DNA of 64,000 nucleotides from Leuctra nigra. Taxonomy: Eukaryota > Arthropoda > Insecta > Plecoptera > Leuctridae. The position numbers and the translations under genes were made by a program. Below are positions 34,001-44,735 of the stretch, piece after piece. A model generated the notes under the pieces. The model searched no databases and was not told the origin of the DNA. It was given only the letters and a program-made list of their open reading frames with translations. The stretch lies in the NCBI GenBank assembly GCA_934045905.1, contig OW203768.1, forward strand, positions 5,794,316 to 5,858,315. Direction: 5' to 3'. Position 1 is the stretch's first letter, and each line of letters starts with the position of its first letter.

Positions 34001-34144
34001 GTAACGCCTGTCTTGTCCACCAGGTCGCGTGGTGAACCACTCTGCCGACCGCACCACTCTCAACCACTACCGCGTGATCGTGGGCACGTGCGTGGCTCAT
34101 CACCATGGGGTTCACGTGGAAGTAACGCCTGTCTTGTCCACCAG
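31004..34144 (+). repeat. exon 8 acceptor array: 26 extra units of 120/121 bp
   Basis: The unit contains GAAGTAACGCCTGTCTTGTC, the acceptor CACCAG|GTCGCGTGGTGAACCA, CTCTGCCGACCGCACCACTC, TCAACCACTACCGCGTGATC and GTGGGCACGTGCGTGGCTCA, TCACCATGGGGTTCACGTG. From the first acceptor (31003) to the last (34144) there are 27 acceptors. Variants cluster: CGACTTCAAC in units 5-7 and 11-12; CGTAGTGAAC in units 17 and 25; GCTCCACT in 16, 20 and 23. Every unit reads through as 81-82 codon ORFs on both strands; these are repeat artefacts. Using any acceptor but the last shifts the frame and reaches a stop within two or three units. Confidence 0.95.
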
Positions 34145-34318
34145 GTCGCGTGGTGAACCACTCTGCCGACCGCACCACTCTCAACCACTACCGCGTGATC
34201 GTGGGCACGTGCGTGGCGCTGGGACAGCTCGTCACCATGGGGTTCACGCAGGAGTTCACGCACTTGATCGTCGACGAGGCCGGACAGGCGACTGAGCCGG
34301 AGATCCTCGTCCCTCTCA
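34145..34318 (+). CDS. armi: MOV10L1/Armitage-type RNA helicase, exon 8 (DEAG box)
   Basis: The acceptor TTGTCCACCAG ends at 34144; the donor CTCTCA|GTGAGTAC begins at 34319. It encodes GRVVNHSADRTTLNHYRVIV, GTCVALGQLVTMGFTQEFTH and LIVDEAGQATEPEILVPL. DEAGQA (protein position about 832) is the Walker B/motif II of this helicase family, and YRV-I-x-x-T is the strand before it. The exon enters in phase 1 and leaves in phase 1. The remaining motifs (III to VI, RecA2) are expected in later exons, but I found none on the plus strand from here to 64000. Confidence 0.95.
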
Positions 34319-35858
34319 GTGAGTACTGAACATTAATACCGCGTCGACGGCGAGGTCAGTCTGCGCACATTACAAGTTTGTTATTTATTTCATCAGAAGG
34401 GAGGTTATGGGGAGGGGCGACGGGAGTGTCCGGCACTGCTGGAAGGTTCAGTCCGGATGAGGAATGGATCGGGGGACGTTAGGCTTCGGGCCGGTTGGAT
34501 TCGATTCGGGGTGATGTTCGTCTTTAGTGGGGCCCCTCTTGAGATCGCTCGGTGCTCGAATAATCGAGCATGACGTCAAAGTGACGTCCTTCCGAACGAT
34601 ATATCATTCAATCTGCCACTACAGTGCAATATTTTATTTGGTCTGACGTCAGGCGGCCGTGAATCCGTATGAAATTAGTCTCGAACGATCTCGGAATAAG
34701 TATCATGTGGACTAGGCAATGTGCGTATTAGCATGGATAAGGACGCACACATCGCGATCTGGAAGCTAACGTTAGAGATCGACTGTAAAATCCAACGTGG
34801 CGTGCAATTTGTTACTTGGATGTGTCTTGTGTAAAACCAGCCTGGCAAGTCATCCCTCGGTACACAAATATCACTCAAGTTAGGCAGCTACGACTACGTC
34901 TGCGTACGACTGGTAGTCGCTGTAAGGGTTAAGTTTTATCACAACATATTGAGGTATTTTCTCTACCGGAAAAAGAATGCTAAAAAGATGGTAAGAAGTA
35001 TCATATGGTTGGTTCACTTGACCAATAGGGGGCGTTCTGACGTCAGGCTGATTTAAAGATGTCCGACGTCCTTAAATTTTGAACACAGCTTAGCTAACTA
35101 ATATCGCTGTAAATCATCAAGTTTAAATGGATGAAATTAATTCTTGAGGCATCTTTATTACCTACACATCTCAGGCAATACATCAGTAAATATATGTAAC
35201 TCAATATTTGTGGTCATGTAACAATGTAACAATTTGCATTCATTCAATAAAATTCATTCTTAAAATTTAATTTGGTGAGTATGATACAGAGGAAGAAAAT
35301 TATATGACATCAAGTGCTTTTGAAAGGTAAAAGGGACAAATATATTAATTTTGTGTATTATCACTATAAAGATGTGTAGGAAAAACATATAAATACAAAA
35401 TAATCATTTCGTGCGAAAGATTTTATTGAAGTCTCGGTCAACAATATGTTTTATATCAATATAACAATGATTAATAATATAATACGTTATTTCAAAACCT
35501 GCAAATGAAATAAAACCATCAGATAACACCCAAACTAAACAAAACAAATTTCATAGAGTGAGATAAACACGTAGATACAATCAAGCGACATCGGAAATAT
35601 GCCAAGATAACATATTATTGTGGAATAATTAAAATGAATTGTTTTCGTCTCACACGATTCCGTCAGATTTCTCATGCCTTGTGATTCTGTGTTATCTTTC
35701 TTGTGTTGCACAGGTGAGAGTAAAAATGCATCCAACATTATTATAACAATGTACCAAAGGCAGAAGAATAATTTCTTTATACAGAAATAAATCCAAATCT
35801 ATGATAACAATTTGTAAATTCCTAATTCATATAATAATTTTAATTTTTTAAGAACAAC
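34319..35858. other. non-coding stretch after helicase exon 8
   Basis: 34330-34560 is a GC-rich dispersed repeat sharing CTTCGGGCCGGTTGRNTTGATT-type sequence with 39985-40270. The rest is AT-rich with no gene seen. AATAAA on the minus strand at 35422-35427 may serve zinc-finger exon D. Confidence 0.45.
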
Positions 35859-36430
35859 TTAGCAAACTTTTATGTGCTTTACAAGACTTCCCCACCATGA
35901 GAAACGCTTCTTACATTTCGGACAAAAATGAACTTTTCCACAATCATATTTAACATGATATGTAAGGGAGCTCATTACTTTGAACTCCTTCTTACATTGC
36001 CCACATTGCAGAACTTTACCGCACTCATGTTTAACATGATATGCAAGGTTTCTCATTACTTTGAACTCCTTCTTGCATTGCCCACATTGCAGAACTTTAC
36101 CACACTCATGTTTAACATGGGTAGATAAGTGGTTCATGTATTTGAACTGCTTCATACATTGCTCACATCTCAGAACTTTACCGCAATCATGTTTAACATG
36201 ATACTTCAAATTACCCTTGCTTCTAAAACATTTCTTGCAATTAGAGCATTGTAATGGGTTGATCGAGTCAGTCACAACCGCAGACTCTCGATAGCAAACG
36301 GTTTTAACATGTTCTCGAAGTTCGCTGCGATCTCTGAATTCAGTTGAGAATTCATTAGATGCGAAGACAAATGCAATATCTTCAACATCAGCAGAAGTGG
36401 CGACGGGAGGAAACTCGCCTTGATTCGACA
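35859..36430 (-). CDS. zinc-finger terminal exon D (first finger lost)
   Basis: It has the usual acceptor (ATGTTTCAG) and phase, opening VSNQGEFPPVATSADVEDIA. The shared first finger has lost both metal cysteines (ASNEFSTEF in place of CAECSTEF), so that finger cannot fold normally. It continues with CSNCKKCFRSKGNLKYHVKHDC, three middle fingers with helix parts YMNHLST, VMRNLAY and VMSSLTY, and a last finger CPKCKKRFSWWGSLVKHIKVC whose final spacing is shortened to H-x3-C. It is the most diverged intact exon of the array. It lies downstream of helicase exon 8 on the opposite strand. Confidence 0.8.
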
Positions 36431-36739
36431 CTGAAACATATGATTAAATCACTAATTAAACAATGCACAGTTCATTATTAAAATACTTAATCAGATAAGA
36501 GAATAAAAGGTTATCTTCATAGATTATTTACATTTGTGTTAATAAGAGTGAAACAGATGGAGACAGACAGATGGTATTAAGATTTCTTTGAACCCAATGG
36601 TATACGCAAATAATTTTTAATGCCGTAACCAAAGTGTGAAAAATGCACAAACAATAGGGATAAAATTAATTTGAGTGAAGACTAAAGAGTACGATTTCTT
36701 CTTCAAAGCGCATCATGCAAACAATTTTCGTGTGGCTCA

Positions 36740-36945
36740 TAAAACTTTCTTTTGAAATGAAACGTCTATGAACACTATCTTACATTGCCCACACCGCTGA
36801 TCTTTACCCACTCATTTTCAATTTGATTGCTAAGAGAGGATTGATCGAGTATGTTCTTGAAGTCCTGATATCTCTGAATTCAGTTGAGCACTCGGCACAT
36901 TGGAAGACAACATGTGCAATATCTTCAACAGCAGTAAAAAATTAA
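36740..36945 (-). pseudogene. zinc-finger exon relic 1
   Basis: The plus strand carries ACAACATGTGCAATATCTTC, TCTGAATTCAGTTGAGCACT and CTTACATTGCCCACACCGC, which are parts of a zinc-finger exon in the right order. Frame and finger spacing are destroyed and there is no acceptor. The flank to about 37200 is duplicated at 44610-44730 and 45255-45400. Confidence 0.8.
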
Positions 36946-37029
36946 CGTCTTCATTTCATTTTTGACATGTTCTTTACTTTTACGTTTTTGGAAAAAGCCA
37001 CAGCTATCAGTCAATCACACCACAAGACC

Positions 37030-37200
37030 GTGTGTCTTCTGTCATATTTGTGATAGATCCTGTATAGGGTAGCTGCACCGCCCTGGTTGCTATGGTAACA
37101 GACCTCAATCCTGTTCATTTTGTTGGGGGACAGGCAATTTTGTCCAAGTTTGACCTGTTTTAAATACAATTCATAAAAAGATAATAAAAATATAGCATAA
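37030..37200. repeat. duplicated segment with RFX-type X-box, copy 1
   Basis: GTAGCTGCACCGCC, then GTTGCTATGGTAAC (37086-37099), then GGGGGACAGGCAATT and AATTCATAAAAAGATAATAA. The same order recurs at 45255-45390. The 14-mer fits the RFX X-box consensus. Its regulatory role is not known. Confidence 0.6.
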
Positions 37201-37270
37201 CCTTATTTCATGCTACAGTCGGGGCAGCGAAATTTGACTGAACTCTCACCAGATGGAGCCACCGTCACTT

Positions 37271-37340
37271 GCTCTGTTAGGCCGAGAAAGACGTCATTGA
37301 AAGGTGAGCGCGTAATGAAGTCTTTCTCGGCCTAGCAGAA
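37271..37340. repeat. short inverted repeat
   Basis: TAGGCCGAGAAAGACGTCAT and its near-complement AATGAAGTCTTTCTCGGCCT form a hairpin with a 20-base loop. It is possibly a small MITE. Confidence 0.6.
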
Positions 37341-37449
37341 AAACTGACTAACAGTGCATTCTGTTGAGAGTTCAAACACTCGGCCTCCCTACTGAATTTA
37401 GTATGAAATATAAGTAGGTTATGCTATCAAGAAAGAAATGATAACTTAT

Positions 37450-37683
37450 TACTTATTTACAGAAAACAACTGTCCCCCAGTAAGATTTTAGTTAGCTGTG
37501 ACGTCAGATGATATTGTCATATATAATGTATACTCATGCAGCCACGTTCATTACTTCGCAGTCCAGACTCGAAGCAACCCGCATTGCATAGAGGGCAGTT
37601 GTGTTGCCTAACCCCCTGCAAAGAGGCCAATCAGTTGGCATCTAATGTTATTATTTGACATGATCTGGCTCTCTGCCAGATCT
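37450..37683. repeat. segmental duplicate of 51180-51390
   Basis: TGTCCCCCAGTAAGATTTTA through GAGGCCAATCAGTTGG is almost identical to 51190-51357. It belongs to the downstream flank of zinc-finger exon E; the other copy flanks exon G. Confidence 0.85.
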
Positions 37684-38396
37684 CAGTGGTACTCAACCTG
37701 CGGCCAGCGGGACTAATTTTTGTGGACACCCAGTTGATGTTTCATAAAATGTGCCCCTTGAGAAAATAATATTAAAAGAAATAATAATGTCTCGTTTCAT
37801 TTAAGAGAAATTTGGAAAGTTGTCAAGTTAGTATCCACGCATCAAGCTGAAAATGCGATGAAAGCTTCTTAAAAATTTAACTTCATACTTATTGCAACGA
37901 ACATGAAGCTGTAAAAGAGTGTATTGTTTTGGCGTGGAAACATTGTTGGGTCCAAATAAACAAAAGACACTGAAAACCAGGCACGTAGAAGGGGGGAGGG
38001 GGGGGGGGAAGCAGACTGACCCCCATTCCCAATACAAAATTCAGTTTAGCATCCCAAAATCATTTGTAACTTGTTTAAATTCTTTAAAAAAAACGTCCTG
38101 CGGGGCAACAATTTGACGATAGTTTGCTTAAGTTTGTGTATTTTAGAGCCCCAGACTCAATTTTAAATTGTTGTATTATAAAAAACAACATGCGGGGCCA
38201 AAACAGAAGTGCTTCGCCCCCCAGACCCCCTTCTGGGTGTCGCAATCCCCCCCGTGATAAAAGTTGTTCTTACGCGCCTGGAATGAACCTACCTGATCAC
38301 GTGAGTATTATTGTACTTTTTTTTATAAATTGCGGCCCACAAACAAAAGCAAATTCGTATTATTGGCCCACAAGCCAAAAAGGTTGAGTACCACTG
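37684..38396. mobile_element. hAT-like MITE, 713 bp
   Basis: The ends CAGTGGTACTCAACCTGCGG and TTTTTGGGTTGAGTACCACTG-type sequence (AGGTTGAGTACCACTG at 38381-38396) are inverted, as in many hAT elements. The subterminal parts have GCGGCC and GGCCCAC. No clear 8-bp target duplication was found. It interrupts the duplicated flank of exon E. Confidence 0.75.
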
Positions 38397-38399
38397 CTC

Positions 38400-38780
38400 T
38401 AGTTGATCTCTATTCTCTATGGATAATAGTCAAGACAACAGCCATCCATGTACTGGGGGGCCTCATCATGGGGACCCCTGGCTGGCTTTATTGAAGCTCA
38501 TTACCACTGGCTTAGATCAATCAATTAGTTTGTGCAAAATCAGTAAAGATGATATAGAGGATATGAATATATTCTCGATGGTAGTTGGAACAAGCAGAAT
38601 GAATGCAATGGATTATTTCGTTACAAAGATCTATTTTTAAGCTTTGACTTACAGAATGTATTTCTCGAATACCCGTCAAGAGCATGCAATTGCATGCATA
38701 ATCTTAAATAATATCACATGGAATAATAATTCTTTAAAAAGACACATTGCATTTCAATTTCTTGTGAGCAAGCAGACCTC
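38400..38780. repeat. 3' flank of zinc-finger exon E, shared with G and I
   Basis: GCTGGCTTTATTGAAGCTCA, GGAACAAGCAGAATGAATGC and GCTTTGACTTACAGAATGTA recur at 51730-52260, and the latter two also at 63548-63620. A possible poly(A) signal AATAGA lies on the minus strand at 38630-38635. Confidence 0.8.
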
Positions 38781-39238
38781 TTAACGAAGTGAAGCGAATC
38801 TTACATTTTCGTCTTTTTTGCCACATACATTTTTAACATGTCTAGTCAGGTCAGTCATGTATTTGAAAACCTTCTTACATTGACCGCATCGCAGAACTTT
38901 ACCACACTCATGTTTAACATGAACAGTAAGGTGCTTCATGTATTTGAACTCCTTCTTGCATTGCTCACATCGCAGAACTTTACCACACTCATGTTTTACA
39001 TGATAGTTCAAATGCTTCTTCCTCATATAACATCTCTTGCAACTAGAGCATTGAAATGGTTTGATAGAGTCAGTCACAACCGCAGGCTCTCGACAGCAAA
39101 CTGTTTTAACATGTTCTCGAAGTTCGCTGCGATCTCTGAATTCAGTTGAGCACTCAGCACATTGGAAGACAACATGTGCAATATCTTCAACAGCAGCAGA
39201 AGTTGTGGCGACGGAAGGAAACTCGTCTTGCTTCGACA
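38781..39238 (-). CDS. zinc-finger terminal exon E (last finger lost)
   Basis: The acceptor ATATGTTTCAG precedes 39238; the opening is VSKQDEFPSVATTSAAVEDI. The shared first finger is intact, followed by CSSCKRCYMRKKHLNYHVKHEC, CEQCKKEFKYMKHLTVHVKHEC and CGQCKKVFKYMTDLTRHVKNVC. The usual final CPKCKKRF finger has decayed: the frame reads GKKDENVRFASLR and stops. It belongs to a subfamily with exons G and I, which share its flanks and the altered end. It may still be expressed as a four-finger product. Confidence 0.75.
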
Positions 39239-39402
39239 CTGAAACATATTACAAGATACACGTCAAGCGTGAATGATGTCATGTTACAGGAAGAAAGTCA
39301 AACCTGAAAGATTCATGCAAAGTTGTCAATATAAAATGAAATAGACAAAGAAGCCTTTTTATTGAAAAAAAAATAATGGGCCGATAAGTTTTATTTTATA
39401 TT

Positions 39403-39551
39403 TTCTTCTTCTTCTTCTTCTTCTTCTTCTTCTTCTTCTTCTTCTTCTTCTTCTTCTTCTTCTTCTTCTTCTTCTTCTTCTTCTTCTTCTTCTTCTTCTT
39501 CTTCTTCTTCTTCTTCTTCTTCTTCTTCTTCTTCTTCTTCGTCTTCTTCTT
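39403..39551 (+). repeat. (TTC)n/(GAA)n microsatellite, about 49 units
   Basis: An almost pure trinucleotide run, broken once by a G at 39541. It lies in the intron just upstream of zinc-finger exon E; the transcribed (minus) strand carries GAA. The arginine-rich ORF over it is an artefact. Confidence 0.98.
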
Positions 39552-40700
39552 AAAGGATACAATCCTGTTCAATAAGAAACGTCATTGTAAGAAGTCTATG
39601 CTAATATGTATTTTACCCTTGTCCAGACATTCTTATTCTCTTATGGGCCGATTGTCTCGTGCAATTCCAACTATAAATGTCCTTGATCCATATTTGAATT
39701 GAGCCCCAATCCAATCAGCTACATCTTAAACTCTCCAGGGTTACAATTCTACAACTATTTTCAATTGCTAGCGGAATAGCAATCCGTATAAAGTTTGTGT
39801 CAAAACCTCATTGCTAACGAAATAGCTATTGCTTTGCAGTTATAGAATCCCAACCCAGGTGTCCCTTATACAGCAATTCTGCATCCGACGGACCAGTGAC
39901 GTTTTACGTAATATTCTTCTTAAGACTTTCATTACGGTCATTTGTGACTGATGTTTTGTAGTAAGTATAAGTAAAATAGTGTTTAATGGCGCGTCGAGAG
40001 CGATGGCATTTGCGCACATTTAGATTAAGTAAACTCTGTTGAATTCTAGGGAGGGGGGAGGGGTCAACTTAACGGGCCCGATCCGAGGGAGTCTGAAACT
40101 GGTTGGATAACCAGTTCAGAATGGCGACAGACCGGGGGGGGGGGGGGGGGGGGGGCTTCGGGCCGGTTGACTTGATTTCAGAGGAGTCATCATCTCGAGG
40201 GGGGAGGCCTGCCTGAGGAGCCCGCGAATTTGGGGCGGACATGGGGCTAGGTCAACCCTGGACTGCACTTAGTTGGGACCAAACTTGTAATTTGACGCGT
40301 CAATGGTTGGTCCATTGGTGAGGCTGATGCTTCATCTTGGATGTGTCGGGTCTTGTTCCAGCAGCATTGGTTATGACGTCACTTCACTCGCTACTGTGAG
40401 AACTTTCAACTCGTATATTGGATGAAGTGGGCGTTCAAAACGTAAATAAAAGCAATGATGTGTTCTAAAATGTGCTATACTAAATGATAAAAATAGGTTT
40501 CGGCATTGAGAAAATGAAATTTTAACACATTTGTAACGCACATGCGCGTATAGCCTGTCGTTTGATGGGTATAGTCTCATAGTATAGTTATAGCCCATAA
40601 GGATTCCCTGTGGTACAACTATTCCCACATCGAGGACGACGACATATGTCACGCGTGAATTTTCAGGAAAGCAGCAAAAAATAAAAGTTACTAAATTAGT
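39552..40700. other. non-coding stretch with GC-rich dispersed repeat and poly(G)
   Basis: 39985-40270 is related to 34330-34560 and holds a run of 22 G (40134-40155). 40510-40660 carries GCATGCGCGT- and CCCACATCGAGGAC-type sequence shared with 53730-53830 and 60960-61020. No gene seen. Confidence 0.5.
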
Positions 40701-41067
40701 TCAAAATACTCTGGGGCTTATAAAAATCACTAGCAGATACCAGAAAAGACAGGCAAATAACCACAAACTCTATGATGATAGTGATTTTATTATCCAGTCA
40801 TGTACAGTGACTATAAGAGGATGAAGCAAGACATTTTATGAAAATGGGGTAAATTTGACAGGATGAATTGGATTTGAAACATGGAAGCAAATTGTCATCA
40901 CAATAGATCATTCCATTCAAATACTTCATTTGGAGTCTCGGATTACAGAATGCCAATTCCAAAATACAAAACACAAATTTGGGAAAATACACCACATACG
41001 TTTGTCCATAATTTAATAATATAGATAAAGCTGATGTATAATCGACGAAAATAATACAAATTTATCT

Positions 41068-41498
41068 CTACAATATCAGCTTGCAAATAAATTTCATGTG
41101 CCTAACAAGATTTTTACGTGCAGTAAAACGCTTCTTACATTGCGGACAATTGATATCTTGACCACAATCATTTTTGACGTGACGAGTTAGGTCGCTCATG
41201 TATTTGAACTCCTTCTTGCATTGCCCACATCGCAAAACTTTTCCACACTCATGTTTTACATGATAGTTCAAAGCCTTCTTCCTAGTATAACACTTCTTGC
41301 AGTTAGAACATTGTAATGGGTTGATCGAGTCAGTCACAACCGCAGGCTCTCGACAGCAAACGGTTTTAACATGTTCTCGAAGTTCGCTGCGATCTCTGAA
41401 TTCAGTTGAGCACTCAGCACATTGGAAGACAACATGTGCAATATCTTCAACAGCAGCAGAAGTTGTGGCGACGGGAGGAAACTCGTCTTGCTTCGACA
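41068..41498 (-). CDS. zinc-finger terminal exon F (four C2HC fingers)
   Basis: The acceptor ATATGTTTCAG precedes 41498; the opening is VSKQDEFPPVATTSAAVEDI. The fingers are the shared first finger, CSNCKKCYTRKKALNYHVKHEC, CGQCKKEFKYMSDLTRHVKNDC and CPQCKKRFTARKNLVRHMKFIC, then KLIL and stop. Both flanks are duplicated around exon H (TTGTCATCACAATAGATCAT downstream; GGTTACTAACATTTTATTGA upstream). No exact AATAAA was found at the expected place, where the related sequence reads AATGAA (about 40925). Confidence 0.85.
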
Positions 41499-41519
41499 CT
41501 GAAACATATTGATCAACCA

Positions 41520-41976
41520 TTATATTTGCAAAATATTATTCTTTCACATCACTAATCAGCATGGACTTCTTATTTTAGAATGAAAGTCTAGTTTTGATGG
41601 TTTTGGTTACTAACATTTTATTGATAGAAATTTTATTGGGTGATTTTATTGACTTTTTCCTTGTTATCTATATACCTTTTGTATTACGAAATCAATAGGT
41701 ATATAATTACATGCCCGAAGCGATTGATTTGGGGATGGTAGGATTTGCATACCCATCGCATGTTAAATAGACAGTTCACAAAATAAATTAATTTTATAAA
41801 GGATGGAATAATGTGATATGATAACAATGGAGTTTGTAATAAACTTTATTTAATGTTCTCTGAAGGAAGTTTAGCAGTAAGACAATTATATTAAAATATA
41901 CACGATAATATAATACAGCTTGATTCATATGCAACAATGACATTTAGAACATATATTTAAATTCACAATATTTGAC
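41520..41976. repeat. upstream flank of exon F, shared with exons G and H
   Basis: GGTTACTAACATTTTATTGA and GGGTGATTTTATTGACTTTT recur at 55142-55194; GTAATAAACTTTATTTAAT recurs at 55478-55496; the end AATATTTGACTTAA corresponds to 55600-55614 and 53460-53475. Confidence 0.8.
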
Positions 41977-41980
41977 TTAA

Positions 41981-42714
41981 CCCTTTCCCGGGCAAATTAT
42001 TTAAGCTTATGGAAACCAGTGACAACAGCAAATTAGTGAATTAGATCACATTTAAAGCATGTTGACACTTTTTTTTTTTTTTTAATTTTCACTTAAAAAA
42101 ATTTGGTGGGATAAATACTTCCCACCGCCCATATAAGAAGAAAATGAGTTGTAAAAATTTTTTTTTGTTATTTTTTTTTGAATAATATATATTTTTGAAT
42201 CGAGATTTTGATTTTGTTAGAACTGCATACTTAAATACATAATTTATGGTTAAAAGAAAAGAAAATATCCATGATTATCTAAAACATAAACTATCAGTTT
42301 CGAATAAGAGAGACTATAGGTTGGGCCGTGGGAAGACTACTTCCCGTTTGTAAATGATTTCGTAATAAAAAAAAATCCAGCCGTCAAATGGTCATCAAAT
42401 ATTTATCTAATATTACTTACATGATACCTTACATCAAACATTTATACTTTAGGTTATCAATCCAAATTTACATATAGATATTGAGCTATAAATCGATTTT
42501 TTGACGAAATTTGTAGTACCGTGTGTCATTTGCTATTTGCCACGGCTTTCTTGATGGTCTGGAGATCAATTTTACCGACCAAACATTTTTTTTCAAAGTT
42601 GTGTAATATGCACATAGATAGCGCCACATCAAAGACCCGGGAAATATATCACCCGTCGCCCTTACAACGCATGGAAGTTACTGGGAAAACCGTTTCCCAC
42701 CGCCCGGGAAAGGG
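41981..42714. mobile_element. piggyBac-type MITE, 734 bp
   Basis: The inverted ends CCCTTTCCCGGGC and GCCCGGGAAAGGG are flanked by TTAA on both sides (41977-41980, 42715-42718), as piggyBac elements require. AT-rich interior with no transposase. It sits in the duplicated flank of exon F. Confidence 0.85.
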
Positions 42715-43580
42715 TTAAAGTCCCAACATAGTTGAATGAGCTGGAAGTGAAATGCCACATTATGACACTAGAAATGAATACTTCAAGACATTGTTGCGTC
42801 TCAGTCTCTGATCCAAGCAAAAATCATGCAAAACCATGAGCAGGTTAGCCAACATCAGGATTGAACTCGGCTCCTGAGCATGCGCGTTGAGGCTGTCGTT
42901 TGAATTGTAACTATTCCCATATCGAGGGCAATGCGCTCAATGATGTACTCGGATTTATATCCGTGATGGGAGAATATTTCCTGGTGACAAAGAATAAGCG
43001 TAAGAAACACATTCAAAATGATGTACTCTACGATCATACATCATCAAGATCATTAAAATTCTGATGGAATCCGATTGCATGCAATGTTAATCCTTATGGC
43101 CTTGACCGGATTCCATCAGAATGGAATTGGGAAAACGTTCTAGAATAGGTTCCTAGGTCGCATCCAAAATACTTAATTTTTCTTTTCATTCAGCAGAATA
43201 TATAGTCCGACTCCGATCCTGTATCAAGCTTGGAACAGATTATATTACCACCAACATTATTGTTTCATGTCACTCAACCAATCCAACAGCAATGATCCTA
43301 CCTCGAGATCATCTGAATCTTCACCATCTGTCGTTTTCATCTTCTACAACAATCTTCTGCTCCTTGCACAGCTTAGAAAGAGTTTTGGACTCACCTCAGT
43401 TGAAGCAATCTTTCCATTTGGTAGTTTTTGGTGGACATTACCCAACTGATGACTTCTACCACTTCGAGCAGGATTCCCCAAATGGGTTGATTCTAGTGTT
43501 GGTTCTCTGTCTTCGTTTTCTTTAAGCATGCTCTGGTGTCTGTGCCATCTCTTTAGTCTGCTTAGAGGTAAGGATGGAAA
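42715..43580. repeat. segmental duplicate block, copy 1 (others 53470-53830 and 60695-62520)
   Basis: AGTCCCAACATAGTTGAATG, GAGCTGGAAGTGAAATGCCA, ATGAGCAGGTTAGCCA and GAGCATGCGCGTTGAGGCTG are shared by the three copies. 43195-43560 (TTTCATTCAGCAGAATAT, CACTCAACCAATCCAACAGC) is repeated at 61955-62510. The short ORFs here have no recognisable domain. Confidence 0.85.
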
Positions 43581-43661
43581 AAAGTGTAGTAGCTAAATTC
43601 ATGTTATGGATCAGCGCTTTACCATACCTACCTTTGAGATACTTCCGAAAAAGTAGCTTTA

Positions 43662-43800
43662 GCGCCGGTCTTTCAATAGTCTCTGCTAAACCAGTAGTTA
43701 AATTTTAAACGGTCATTTGAGGATTGCCATTGGTTGATGCCATGTCCATATAGTCCTAATCAACCGTTTAAAAGTAAGCAGCGTATTGAAAGACTGGCCC
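43662..43800. mobile_element. MITE, second copy of the family at 26070
   Basis: The ends GCGCCGGTCTTTCAATA and TATTGAAAGACTGGCCC are inverted, with inner TTTTAAACGGTCA and CAACCGTTTAAAA. Confidence 0.75.
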
Positions 43801-44585
43801 TCAGTTTTAGTAAAAATTATTCAGAACATAAATTAAAAGTAACTTACTACCTCATTTCATCAAATAACAACACTGTTTGAAGGTTACGTTTGCGAATGAT
43901 TGATCAAAGATTCACCTTTTAATATTTACTTAGAATTCTGCATTGTTTTTGTGTGACTATGGTTTATTATGCAACTAATGTATAAAATGGATATAAGTGA
44001 AAACTATCAAAGATTTCAGTTTTATTCAAGAGTGTATTCGAGACAAGAAAGTCAAATCAAAATTACACAGAACAAACAATCACAGCCCTCTTGTGTAAAA
44101 TACCACAGTCACAATATTAATAATTTCAGAGCAACTTCAAACAACAATGAAACAGATAAAAATATCTGTCAAGCTTCTTCGAAATGAAGGGTTGAATTCA
44201 ACCCCTTCAAGGAAACTAAACCGTGTAATTCCGGCTTTAGGATTGGATTGTAAAACCCTTCTATATGATGTTGAATGACGCGCACAGGAATCGCGCAGAT
44301 GTGTCCTTGAACAATAGCATTACGAATTCACACCAATGATTTAGATTTATCCTTTTTTTGGCTTTCCGAGGCTTTCCACTTTGCGCATCGTTTTTTAGGG
44401 CATTATATGTATATTATATGTATAGATGTAGGTAGATTTTAGGTAGTATATTTCACATCTGGCCTATACGCCTAAACTATCAAGGTATATATGCACGATG
44501 AGCCAAGTATATTTTGGTTTTTAAAATAAAGTTTTGACTTGGCCCATTTTTTGATATCACTCTTTTTAGTGCTGAATTTTTAGAT
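43801..44585. other. AT-rich stretch, nothing recognised
   Basis: No gene, repeat or RNA signal seen. An ORF at 43969-44187 is low-complexity in composition and matches nothing known to me. Confidence 0.4.
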
Positions 44586-44587
44586 TT

Positions 44588-44735
44588 CTTCAATGTGCAA
44601 TATCTTCAACAGTAGTAAAAAATGAACGTATTCATTTTTGACATGTTCATTACTCTTACGTTCTGGAAATAAGCCACAGCTATCTGTCAATCACACCACA
44701 AGACAGCTGTTTATATATTTATTGTAGTAGATCCT
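44588..44735 (-). pseudogene. zinc-finger exon relic 2
   Basis: CAATGTGCAATATCTTCAAC is followed by AGTAAAAAATGAACGT and TTTTTGACATGTTC, matching the relic at 36911-37050. Only the opening of a zinc-finger exon and its flank remain. Confidence 0.7.

Noticed and set aside
31004..34300. Dozens of 81-200 codon ORFs on both strands as a repetitive protein gene
   Set aside because: They follow from a 120/121-bp repeat that happens to be open on both strands. They have no separate start context, and they include intron sequence between copies.
6738..34318. The tandem arrays as pure assembly error
   Set aside because: The units carry different substitutions and indels in ordered patterns, and two hAT elements with matching target duplications sit inside one array. 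I cannot fully exclude errors in copy number.
39359..39562. Polyarginine ORF
   Set aside because: It is the GAA/TTC microsatellite read in one frame.
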